From: Ruminococcus sp.
GTDB lineage: Bacteria > Bacillota > Clostridia > Oscillospirales > Ruminococcaceae
DNA length: 64,000 nt
Reading direction: 5' to 3'
NCBI GenBank assembly: GCA_015066815.1
Contig: SVNR01000005.1
Coordinates: 1-64,000, forward strand
The position numbers and the translations under genes were made by a program. The notes below the pieces were generated by a model that saw only the letters and a program-made list of their open reading frames with translations, made no database searches and was not told the origin of the DNA. Positions 21,501 through 28,875 of this stretch are shown here, piece after piece; the first letter of the stretch is position 1; each line of letters opens with the position of its first letter.

Positions 21501-22874
21501 TTTCATTGCCTGCTCACTGAACAGCTCATGAATACACTTATCCCTTTTTGATTCTGAGGATGTGTCATTAAAAGCCAGGACAACCTTCTGATATTCTTCC
21601 TCCGGAATAATATCGATATCACAAACAGTAATATTATGATTTTCTATAATCTGATCGATTATCAGCATTAATCTGTCGGTCAGCATAGAGATTTCTTCTG
21701 AATCAGGAAATACTTCTGTCTGATAATCAGCATTCAACGTATAGCTCTCCGCACTGTCACGATTGTCAATATGCAGAGAAAACGGAATTTCGCTGTAGCC
21801 ATTTGAAAACCACCGGGTTTTTATATCTTCGTCTGTTTTCGCATTCTGAAAGCTTACAACTACATCATACATGCTTCCTTCAAACTGATGCTTCTGACGA
21901 ACCTGTGAAACGATCCTGCTGTAAGGGTATTTCTGATGTCTGAACAACCTGCTGTGCGTATCGGTTATCCTTCTGATTAACTCATAAGCTGTATCTCCGG
22001 CACTGATATCAATAGTAAGCGGTATTGTTGAAATAAACATACCTACTGTTGATTTTTCTCTTTTGTTCTTACGGTTCAGCACCGGAACACCGATTGTGAT
22101 ATATTTGTTTTCGGGATTTATCTTCGACAGATATACCAATACCGCTGTTTCAAAAAGTACTGCCTGTGAAATCCTGCTTTCATTGCAGTATGTATTTATT
22201 TTCGCAGTTTGTTCAGGGGATAAAAGCTTTGTGAACCTCCGGGCCTTTGGTACTGCAGCAGATGTATTTTTCATCTTAACCGGACTGCTTTCAGGTTTGT
22301 CAGAGTATACTTCGTTCCAGTAAACTTCATCTTTTCTGAATCTTTCAGAATCGAGATATTCCTTTTCTGAATTTACAAATTCAGCATAATCATACATCTG
22401 ATTTTCGGATAATGTACCTTTTTCAAATTCAAGAATTAAATTATATACTCCTTTTGCAAGCAGGCTGAATGTCCAGGCATCTGAAATCAGATGACTCAGG
22501 CACGACAGGATCCCTGATTCTCCATTCAGTTCAAAAATAACAAAACGATACATAGAAGAGTTTTTCATTTCAAATGGCGTCAACGCAAAGCTCTTAGCAT
22601 ATGTTTCAAATTCTTCTTTGCTTTTAAACTGAATAAAAGTGTAATTTTTATCAGTATATTCTTCCGTATACTGACATACTTCACCGTTTATCTCATCAAA
22701 CTGCATCCTCATTCCTGCCTGCAGCTCTATGAATCTGTTCAGTGCCTTCCTTGAAAAATCAGCATCAATTTTTCTTCCGAAAAAAACTGCTCCGCACAAG
22801 TTTGATATGCTTGTATTCCCGAACGTTTTCTGCAGATTCCATATGTTATGCTGTGGTGTTGTCAAACTATACAT
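15519..22874 (-). CDS. dimodular nonribosomal peptide synthetase C-A-T-C-A-T with terminal thioester reductase
   Basis: 2451 aa; C1 SHLISDAW, A1 LFTSGSTGKPKAV, T1 LGGDSLMAI, C2 HHIVADG, A2 TTSGSTGKPKA, T2 IGGDSLRAI, R-domain LLLAGATGYLGIHIL and YSRSKF (YxxxK). Confidence 0.95.
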   Translation of the reverse strand: MYSLTTPQHNIWNLQKTFGNTSISNLCGAVFFGRKIDADFSRKALNRFIELQAGMRMQFDEINGEVCQYTEEYTDKNYTFIQFKSKEEFETYAKSFALTPFEMKNSSMYRFVIFELNGESGILSCLSHLISDAWTFSLLAKGVYNLILEFEKGTLSENQMYDYAEFVNSEKEYLDSERFRKDEVYWNEVYSDKPESSPVKMKNTSAAVPKARRFTKLLSPEQTAKINTYCNESRISQAVLFETAVLVYLSKINPENKYITIGVPVLNRKNKREKSTVGMFISTIPLTIDISAGDTAYELIRRITDTHSRLFRHQKYPYSRIVSQVRQKHQFEGSMYDVVVSFQNAKTDEDIKTRWFSNGYSEIPFSLHIDNRDSAESYTLNADYQTEVFPDSEEISMLTDRLMLIIDQIIENHNITVCDIDIIPEEEYQKVVLAFNDTSSESKRDKCIHELFSEQAMKTPGKTALVFEDKRLTYKQLDEMSDSLAHYLREEKGIRQNDIVPIISKRSRHFVTAMLGVMKAGGAYMPVDPSYPSDRIEYMLKEAGAKVALVCGYTGNLPVEAICLEAFDYNSFCKAVTNINYPDDKCYVLFTSGSTGKPKAVMISHNNLSNFVDKNNQSNVYQRDMVNLCNTVLALTTFSFDISVFEIFLSLINGLRVVLSDEEENLSAELLAKLIIENDIDVVHSTPTKFLTFLNNENFQKAVRKLKVLMIGAEVFTGEIYNTISKYTNAIIYNGYGPTETTIGASFKKITDKTDITIGRPIANTQIYILDKYKKPLPVGIAGELCISGDGVGKGYLNIPELTAESFIKNPFYDEKTNPTAGKIMYCTGDLARWRADGEIEYLGRIDSQVKIRGLRIEPEEIESVMSTFDGINMTAVTDKRDENNRQYLVGYYTAKTKIDEKLLRQHLSAKLPKYMIPNYFVHLSEVPLTSSGKTDRKNLPVPDFTVSKEEYAAPETETEIRLSKLWSTLMKLEKVGRYDDFYELGGDSLMAITLLGYIENEFNVNVSMKDILENSVLENLAECIEKSGKKPGKITSAGVNKYSLLPQQKAIYAVCSKKNHTLTYNMPARIFIPPDTDRDKIKACFEKIIKKYSSLRTYISAEAGNIFGIINENAELVFEEYTDENYMDFVRPFDLSQAPLMRIGFTETSMLFDLHHIVADGESLNIILSDLAKLYIGTETASEKIRYADYAEYFKSIDFSGHKAFYRSMLKYDPEPIVLPEKKNKTDSEGVSKIYSISKAVFENAKRYAHKNGLTDTMLFLGAFGILLSKYTAKPEVLTSVMLTNRTHKETQDIVGMFVNTLPVFMNASGKTSEFFEVLRDTLLNMFEYQELPFTEIAEDTGMTDKSVINTSFVYQADGEKKLYMGETELVPEFIDTHTSKFDITFEMTPIENGCAVRIEYNSGKYEEILINKLFEAYTLILEQLETENISDIFILDDEEYKKVIFDFNDTDVDHPDEKCIHELFKEQAAKTPDKTALVFEDRQFTYKHLDKMSDSLANYLRNEKDIMPNDIVPVIAKRSWHIIVAMLGILKAGGAYMPVDPSYPQERILFMLEEADAKTALTFGYEEKIITDTTALETFDYSKNTYSLENCNTPDDLCYLITTSGSTGKPKATMQTHFAVRNYADKNSKNIVFKNILDKGQESIVSVTNFVFDIFVTESIVPVLHGLTVYFTNDDEAASQNKLALLIENNQIDIMQTTPTKMRGYMLDKNNLDYLKKLKTIILGGEALPADLYEELSGCTEAEIYNIYGPAETTVWSTNSYVNNIDITIGRPIANTQVYILDQHKNPLPVGVAGELCISGAGVGKGYLNRPELTAKKFIQNPFYDEKLNPSSGKIMYCTGDLARWRADGHIEYLGRIDTQVKIRGLRIELGEIESIMSAFDGINMTAVTDKRDEKNRQYLVGYYTAKTEIDEKSLRQYLSAKLPKYMVPGYFVHLDKIPVTASGKTDRRNLPLPDFTVSHQEYIAPAAETEIKLCNILAQLFEVEKTGVTDDFFDIGGDSLRAIEYVSAAHNEGIYFSLQNVFDYPTVRELCEFIQNSKREKISFADYDFSKISSVLEKNRTELITEPEKTEVGNLLLAGATGYLGIHILSDFLENDTGTAYCLVRGNNTDDSKKRLDELLEFYFDDKYLNNRRIEVICADLQKEKFGLSDDEYEKLGRSVSTVVNSAASVKHYGLYTYFYDTNVKTTKQLIEFCKKSDARLIHISTLSVSGNSFADEFDGYVSETVKHFSESSLYIGQPLENVYSRSKFIAELEVLEAVADGLQANIMRMGNLTNRFSDGLFQKNHESNAFLKRVRSVLELGMIPDYLMDLYAEFTPVDEAAQAVMTIARSFDSRKTVFHINSVKVVYMFKLYDHLTKLGIKLRIVSGETFGKALRSAAVQSDMEHIFETFINDMDENEKLSYDSNIRIENDFTVEYLKKLGFEWSDIDFSYLKKYIEYFRKTGYLEV

Positions 22875-22929
22875 AGTTTTGCCTCTTCATTATTAATCAC
22901 GATCTTTTTTAATCTGACATAAATATAAG

Positions 22930-23008
22930 AAAAAAGCTGCTGTCTTTTCTTCATAATATGATGAAAAATAATCATATTATGAAGAACTCACAGACAGTAG
23001 CTTTTTTT
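22930..23008 (-). terminator. very long inverted repeat/hairpin between the 23.1-24.4 kb gene and the NRPS
   Basis: aaaaaagctgctgtcttttcttcataatatgat - gaaaaata - atcatattatgaagaactcacagacagtagctttttt; ~33-nt imperfect arms, 8-nt loop, terminal T-tract when read on the minus strand. Confidence 0.75.
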
Positions 23009-23088
23009 TATAGTAAACGACAAATAAACCTGTCGTTTACCATCAGCCTATATGCACGCAGCCTTCATAGTCAGCAGATATGCCGGGG
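23009..23088. repeat. palindromic intergenic repeat, copy 2 (extended ~80-bp form)
   Basis: tatagtaaacgacaaataaacctgtcgtttacca + tcagcctatatgcacgcagccttcatagtcagcagatatgccgggg; aligns gaplessly with 63719..63798. Confidence 0.75.
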
Positions 23089-23128
23089 AGATTACAGTGA
23101 ACGAAAAAATATTTTTTTCACCGTAATA

Positions 23129-24361
23129 TTACCTTCTTGCATTTGCGAGCATAAGCTTTATTCTGTTTTCCTGGTTTACCTTGGTAGCACCCGGATCATA
23201 GTCTATAGCTACTATATTTGCGTCGGGGAACGCCTGTTTTATTACTCTTGCCATTCCCTTTGCAACTATGTGATTCGGAAGACATCCAAAAGGCTGTGCA
23301 CATATGATATTCTCTGTACCGGATGCGGCAAGAGCTGCCATTTCGGCAGGAATAAGCCAGCCTTCGCCCATTTTTACGCCCTGATGTATATACTTGTCGC
23401 ACTCACTTCTCAGATGCTCAAAATCATGAGGCGGTTCAAAAACACCATGTTTTTTTATTATGCTTATCATCTGCTTCTGTTTTGCATAGATAACGTCATA
23501 GCCTATCTTAAAAAGCCTTGTTGTCTTGTTCTTGAAGCCGTATATCCTGCCGTCGTTTACTGTATTTACTGCACAGTAAAGCACAAAATCAAGAAGTGAC
23601 GGAACAACCGGCTCACAGCCCTCGCTTATAAGAAAATCTTCAAGATGATTGTTGGCAAGAGGAGAATATTTTACGTATATTTCTCCTACTATTCCTACTT
23701 TTATTTTTTTCTTCTTGCTTCGTTTTATTTTTGCAAAATCATCGAGTATGAGCTTGTAGTTCTTCGCAGTACCCATAAACTTGTTGCCTGAAAAGTTTTC
23801 GTTAAGAATATTTTCCCACTTCTTAAGTACCTTGTCGGATTCGCCGGGAATAAGCTCATACGGTCTGCACTGATTATAGAGAAGCATCAGGATATCTCCG
23901 TAAAGAACGGCATACAGAAGCTTCATGATTATAGGAGCATTCAGCTTGAAGCCGCCTTCCTTTTCGAGTCCGCTGAAGTTCAGTGATATAACAGGAACCT
24001 GAGGATACTTTTCCTTCAGAGCTTTTCTGAGAAGATGGATATAGTTTGAAGCACGGCATCCGCCTCCGGTCTGAGTGAGCATAAGAGCTGTTTTATCAGG
24101 ATCATATTTGCCGCTGTTTAATGCCTCCATAAACTGACCTATAACAAGCAGGGCAGGGTAGCATGTATCGTTATGAACGTTTTTCAGGCCTTCGTCTATA
24201 ACCGTCTGTGTAGATGTACGCAGAAGCTCCATTTTGTAGCCGCTGCTGCGAAGAATACTTATGATGAGACTGAAGTGTATAGGCAGCATATCAGGGACGA
24301 GAATAGTATGCGTTGCCTTCATATCATCAGTAAAAATAGGGTACTTTGCCAATTTGCTCAC
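23129..24361 (-). CDS. 2-hydroxyacyl-CoA dehydratase-like protein (activase-associated family)
   Basis: 410 aa; DTCYPALLVIGQFMEAL, GGGCRASNY, CAQPFGCLPNHIVAKGM resemble the family that partners large acyl-CoA dehydratase activases. Confidence 0.75.
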   Translation of the reverse strand: MSKLAKYPIFTDDMKATHTILVPDMLPIHFSLIISILRSSGYKMELLRTSTQTVIDEGLKNVHNDTCYPALLVIGQFMEALNSGKYDPDKTALMLTQTGGGCRASNYIHLLRKALKEKYPQVPVISLNFSGLEKEGGFKLNAPIIMKLLYAVLYGDILMLLYNQCRPYELIPGESDKVLKKWENILNENFSGNKFMGTAKNYKLILDDFAKIKRSKKKKIKVGIVGEIYVKYSPLANNHLEDFLISEGCEPVVPSLLDFVLYCAVNTVNDGRIYGFKNKTTRLFKIGYDVIYAKQKQMISIIKKHGVFEPPHDFEHLRSECDKYIHQGVKMGEGWLIPAEMAALAASGTENIICAQPFGCLPNHIVAKGMARVIKQAFPDANIVAIDYDPGATKVNQENRIKLMLANARR

Positions 24362-24369
24362 TCCTTAGT

Positions 24370-27288
24370 TTATTCGGATGCTGCCATAAGGCTTCTGAGT
24401 CTTATTTTTGCCGCTCCGAGATTGCTTATCTCGTCTATCTTAAGCTGTGTGTACAGCTTGCCTCTTTTTTCAAGAATAGCTCTTACCTCATCTGTAGTTA
24501 CAGCGTCTATGCCACAGCCGAATGATACAAGCTGAACAAGCTGCATATCATCGTTTCTGGTAACATACTCGGCAGCCCTGTACATTCTTGAATGGTAAGT
24601 CCACTGATTGAGTACATCAAGGTCAGGCATATTTCCGAGCTCGCATATACTGTCCTCTGTGACTACTGCCATGCCGAGACTTGTTATAAGCTTGTTTATA
24701 CCGTGGTTTATTTCCTTGTCTATATGATATGGTCTTCCGGCAAGAACTATTATCTTTTTTCCTTCCTCACGGGCTCTTGCGATTATTCTGAGAGCTTCTG
24801 AAGAAACATCCTTACGGAATTTCATAAGAGCCTCAAAACCGCTTTCGAGAGCCGCGAGAGTCTGCTTGCGGGAAATACCGTACTCCTTAAGTAAATCAGC
24901 CATAACAGCCGCAACGTGTTCTTTTCTGTTAGGATCAATGTATGGATTTTTGAAGTTACTGTCGTTAAGCTCCGGAATATTTGCCTTGAGAAGCTCAGGA
25001 TAATATGCTACCACAGGACAGTTGTAGTGATTGTCTGTTTCCGGCTCTTCAATGTTGTAGCTCATACACGGATAAAAAATAAAATCAATATTTTTTTCGA
25101 GAAGATCGGAAATATGTCCGTGAACAAGCTTTGCAGGATAACATACCGTATCTGACGGAATAGTCTGCTGTCCCTTATAGTACATATCTCTTGAGCTTTC
25201 ATCAGAAATAATCACTTCAAAGCCCAGTGAAGTAAAGAACTTAGCCCAGAGAGGAAGCTGTTCAAAATAACTTAAAACCATAGGTATGCCTATTTTTGCT
25301 TTTGGAGCTCCCGCAGGCTTTAAGGAGGTTTTCATAATAAGATCATGCTTATACTCATAAAGACATATATCGTCAGTTGTACGTTTCTTTCCTGCACCCT
25401 TTTCACACTTGTTTCCCGAAATATGCTTTTCTCCGTTGGCAAATGTGACCATGTTAAGATTGCACTTTGCAGTACAGCCGCCGCACTGAAACGCCTTTGA
25501 CTTATATGAAAAGCTTTCTATTTCACTGCTTCCTATTATCGAGGAGCCGCCGTGTGTATTTTCCTTCGCATAGAGCGCTGCTCCGAAGGCACCCATAAGC
25601 CCTGCTATAGCAGGACGTGTTACATTTCTTCCGAGTTCCTTTTCAAACGAACGAAGAACTGCATCGTTTAAGAAGGTACCGCCCTGAACTACTATGTTTT
25701 CACCAAGATCCGAAGGGGACTTGGCTCTTATAACCTTGTATATGGCGTTTTTGATTATCGAAGAGGAAAGTCCTGCTGATATATCCTCAACTGTTGCTCC
25801 GTCCTTCTGAGCCTGCTTTACACTGCTGTTCATAAACACGGTACATCTTGAACCGAGATCTACCGGATTTTCTGCAAACAGACCAAGGTTTGAAAAACGT
25901 GCAATATCATATCCGAGTGCCTGCGCAAATGTCTGTATAAACGAACCGCATCCCGATGAGCATGCCTCGTTTAACATTATACTGTCAATAGCACCGTTTT
26001 TTATCTTGAAGCACTTGATATCCTGACCGCCGATATCTATTATAAAATCAACATCAGGACAGAAAAATGCCGCTGCCTTATAGTGAGCAACTGTTTCAAC
26101 AATACCGTGATCTATATGCAGACCTGCCTTTATAAGCTCTTCACCATAGCCTGTTACTGCTGAACCGGCTATTTTTATACGGTCTCCTGAAAGCCTGTAT
26201 ATCTCTCCGAGTTTTTTGGATATCCTGTCAAGCGGCTGCCCCTTGTTTGATGCATAGTACTGATAAAGAAGCTTTCCCTCAGGAGTGATAAGAGCGATCT
26301 TTGTTGTCGTAGAACCCGCGTCTATTCCGAGATATGCGTCTCCCGTATAGCTCTCTATGCTTTCGTACTTAAGATCGTTCTGAATGTGACGCTCTATAAA
26401 CTTTTCGTACTCTGCTCTGTTTACAAAAAGTCTTTCACCGGTTACAACGTTCTCAGTTGTCTTTGCGTTTTCTATACGGTTTATTATTTCGTCCGCGGTA
26501 AGACGTCCGCTCTCGCTTTTTTCGGCAAAAAGTGCTGAACCAAAGGCTACAAAAACAGGTGCTTCTTCCGGAAAACAAGCTGTCCTGTCATCAAGAGACA
26601 GAGTTTTTACAAAAGCGTTTCTGAGTCCCTTCTGGAAGAAAAGCGGTCCTCCGAGAAAAAGTACGTTTCCGCTTATTTTTCTGCCCTGTGAAAGTCCTGC
26701 AACAGTCTGGTCCACAACAGCCTGAAATATACTTGCGGCTATGTCCTCACGCTTTGCTCCCTGATTGAGAAGAGGCTGGATATCTGACTTTGCAAACACA
26801 CCGCATCTTGAAGCGATAGGATACACCTTCTGAGCGCTCAGTGCAAGCTTGTCAAGCTCGTCAGTAGTTATTCCGAGAAGAGTTGCCATCTGGTCTATAA
26901 AAGCACCCGTACCTCCTGCACAGGAACCGTTCATTCGCTGTTCAACTCCGCCTGTGAGAAAAATTATCTTTGCGTCCTCGCCACCGAGCTCTATTACTGC
27001 ATCAGTATCCGGATAGCTCTCTTTAACTGCTATAAAAGCAGCGTTTACCTCCTGAACAAAAGGGAGATCTGCAGCGTTTGCAAGTCCGAGACCTGCTGAA
27101 CCTGTAACTGCAAGTCTGAAGGCTGCGTCAGGGTATTTTTCTTTTATTATTTTTATCTGTTCCGAAACAGTTTCTCTTACTTTGGAAAAATGTCTCTGAT
27201 ATTTTGAATAAACTATCGTTTTGTTTTCATCCGTTATTACAGTCTTAACAGTAGTAGAACCTACGTCTATTCCCAAAGAATAATTCAT
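24370..27288 (-). CDS. large acyl-CoA dehydratase activase-like protein (two BcrAD/BadFG ATPase domains plus DUF2229-like region)
   Basis: 972 aa; two actin-fold phosphate-1 motifs LGIDVGSTTVKTVI and LGIDAGSTTTKIAL, NGSCAGGTGAFIDQMA and NEACSSGCGSFIQTFA; C-terminal VPSDTVCYPAKLVHGH-like region. Confidence 0.9.
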   Translation of the reverse strand: MNYSLGIDVGSTTVKTVITDENKTIVYSKYQRHFSKVRETVSEQIKIIKEKYPDAAFRLAVTGSAGLGLANAADLPFVQEVNAAFIAVKESYPDTDAVIELGGEDAKIIFLTGGVEQRMNGSCAGGTGAFIDQMATLLGITTDELDKLALSAQKVYPIASRCGVFAKSDIQPLLNQGAKREDIAASIFQAVVDQTVAGLSQGRKISGNVLFLGGPLFFQKGLRNAFVKTLSLDDRTACFPEEAPVFVAFGSALFAEKSESGRLTADEIINRIENAKTTENVVTGERLFVNRAEYEKFIERHIQNDLKYESIESYTGDAYLGIDAGSTTTKIALITPEGKLLYQYYASNKGQPLDRISKKLGEIYRLSGDRIKIAGSAVTGYGEELIKAGLHIDHGIVETVAHYKAAAFFCPDVDFIIDIGGQDIKCFKIKNGAIDSIMLNEACSSGCGSFIQTFAQALGYDIARFSNLGLFAENPVDLGSRCTVFMNSSVKQAQKDGATVEDISAGLSSSIIKNAIYKVIRAKSPSDLGENIVVQGGTFLNDAVLRSFEKELGRNVTRPAIAGLMGAFGAALYAKENTHGGSSIIGSSEIESFSYKSKAFQCGGCTAKCNLNMVTFANGEKHISGNKCEKGAGKKRTTDDICLYEYKHDLIMKTSLKPAGAPKAKIGIPMVLSYFEQLPLWAKFFTSLGFEVIISDESSRDMYYKGQQTIPSDTVCYPAKLVHGHISDLLEKNIDFIFYPCMSYNIEEPETDNHYNCPVVAYYPELLKANIPELNDSNFKNPYIDPNRKEHVAAVMADLLKEYGISRKQTLAALESGFEALMKFRKDVSSEALRIIARAREEGKKIIVLAGRPYHIDKEINHGINKLITSLGMAVVTEDSICELGNMPDLDVLNQWTYHSRMYRAAEYVTRNDDMQLVQLVSFGCGIDAVTTDEVRAILEKRGKLYTQLKIDEISNLGAAKIRLRSLMAASE

Positions 27289-27438
27289 TTACTTACCTCT
27301 TTAAAAAAATATTTTAAATCAACTTTTATTATAACATTTATTTTTCGAGTTTTAAAGTGTTTTTTCAAATTTTTCAGTATTTGCTTTTAAATAAAATTTA
27401 TGGTATCATATAAAAACAAAAAAGAAAGCGGTGATAAT

Positions 27439-28209
27439 ATGAAAGTCAGTTTTTTCAGTATAAAAACCGGTAAGATCAAAAATAACGCCGGATTCAGAAT
27501 AGTACATCTTTCAGATCTCCATAAAAAACAGTTCGGCGAGGACAATTCAGAGCTTTTTGAAAAGATCTGTTCACTCAGACCGGATGCTGTTTTTATAACA
27601 GGGGATATGATCAGCCGCTCGACTCAGAGCCTTGAAGTAATAAAAAGCCTTTTAAAAAGGCTTTCAGACGTATTTCCGGTATATTACTCACTGGGAAACC
27701 ACGAAACAGATACGAAAACAACAAACCCCGTAATCTATAAGGAGCTTACAGAATACGCACTCGGGCTTGGCATACTTCTTGACAACAAAACCGTAAGGAT
27801 AGAAAACGAAAACCTTTTGATACAGCTTTCCGGACTTACGATATATGACGAGTGCTACAAAAAAGACGGACGCTACAAGAATCTCCGCAGTATCAGTGCT
27901 GCTGAAGTAAAAGCGCTTCTCAAGACAGAACCGCAAAAAAACTGTATAAACATTATGCTTGCTCACAATCCTGTTTTTTTTGAAGCGTATTCGGACTACG
28001 GCAGTGATATAATCCTGTCGGGACATATACACGGAGGCTGTATCAAGCTTCCTTTTATCGGCGGACTTCTTTCTCCGGAACGAAAGTTCTTTCCGAAGTA
28101 CTTTTCCGGTCTTTACAAACGAAAAAATTCCTCCATGATAGTTTCCTGCGGTCTCGGAAAATTCAGACTGTTCAACCCTTCCGAAATAGTAGTTTTAGAG
28201 CTTTCATAA
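27439..28209 (+). CDS. metallophosphoesterase
   Basis: RIVHLSDLHKKQFG, FITGDMI, YSLGNHE, LSGHIHGG metallophosphatase motifs; ATG 27439 follows an RBS. Confidence 0.92.
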   Translation: MKVSFFSIKTGKIKNNAGFRIVHLSDLHKKQFGEDNSELFEKICSLRPDAVFITGDMISRSTQSLEVIKSLLKRLSDVFPVYYSLGNHETDTKTTNPVIYKELTEYALGLGILLDNKTVRIENENLLIQLSGLTIYDECYKKDGRYKNLRSISAAEVKALLKTEPQKNCINIMLAHNPVFFEAYSDYGSDIILSGHIHGGCIKLPFIGGLLSPERKFFPKYFSGLYKRKNSSMIVSCGLGKFRLFNPSEIVVLELS

Positions 28210-28267
28210 CAGCGAAAAAAATTTTTTTCTATGCTTACTGTTATTTAAAAAAAAATGCAGATAATAC

Positions 28268-28300
28268 ATAGTAAACGACAAATAATTTTTCGTTTACTAT
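28268..28300. repeat. palindromic intergenic repeat, copy 3
   Basis: atagtaaacgacaaataatttttcgtttactat, immediately upstream of spoVAC-like gene. Confidence 0.75.
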
Positions 28301-28325
28301 ATTTTCCAGAAAGGAAAAGATCTGT

Positions 28326-28763
28326 ATGAACATCACTCCAAAACAATATAACCGTATGGCAGCAGAGGCATCACCAAAATCAAAAAGCTATATAAACATA
28401 CCGGTAGCCTTTGCAGTAGGAGGACTAATATGCGTCCTTGGACAGATTATCACAAACACTTTTAAGAACATGGGCTTTGATAAGGATATATCAGGCATAT
28501 GGACCTCTGTAATACTTGTTTTCCTGAGTGCAGTCCTCACCGGTACAGGACTTTATGAAAAGCTTGCAAAGCATGCAGGAGCGGGAACACTCGTCCCCAT
28601 AACAGGCTTTGCAAACGCAGTCGTTTCTCCTGCACTCGAATCCAAAACAGAAGGCTTCGTTCTCGGCGTAGGTGCAAAACTATTCACAATAGCAGGCCCT
28701 GTGATCCTGTACGGAACTGCGGCGGCTTTTGTTTACGGGATAGTTTATTATATTATCTCCTGA
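28326..28763 (+). CDS. spoVAC: SpoVAC-like stage V sporulation protein (SpoVAC/SpoVAEB family)
   Basis: 145 aa; AFAVGGLICVLGQ, GAGTLVPITGFANAVVSPALESKTEGFVLGVGAKLFTIAGPVI is highly characteristic of SpoVAC. Confidence 0.88.
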   Translation: MNITPKQYNRMAAEASPKSKSYINIPVAFAVGGLICVLGQIITNTFKNMGFDKDISGIWTSVILVFLSAVLTGTGLYEKLAKHAGAGTLVPITGFANAVVSPALESKTEGFVLGVGAKLFTIAGPVILYGTAAAFVYGIVYYIIS

Positions 28764-28806
28764 CACAACAAATGCGGGATATTTTTATGAAAACACCGCT
28801 AAAACA

Positions 28807-28856
28807 AAAAAAATCGTACACAAAAACTTTTTATAAGCTTTGTGTACGATTTTTGT
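28807..28856. terminator. bidirectional terminator between spoVAC-like and gyrA
   Basis: aaaaatcgtacacaaa ... tttgtgtacgattttt with A/T tracts on both sides. Confidence 0.85.
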
Positions 28857-28875
28857 TTTTAATCAGAAACTCCGT

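Noticed and set aside
22958-23599. Plus-strand 213-aa ORF
   Set aside because: Runs through the long hairpin, a palindromic repeat and antisense to the dehydratase-like gene.
28206-28246. aacagcgaaaaaaatttttttctatgcttactgttatt as another palindromic-repeat copy
   Set aside because: Outer arms (taacag/ctgtta) differ from the TATAGTRAACG family; more likely an ordinary terminator-like hairpin after the metallophosphoesterase.
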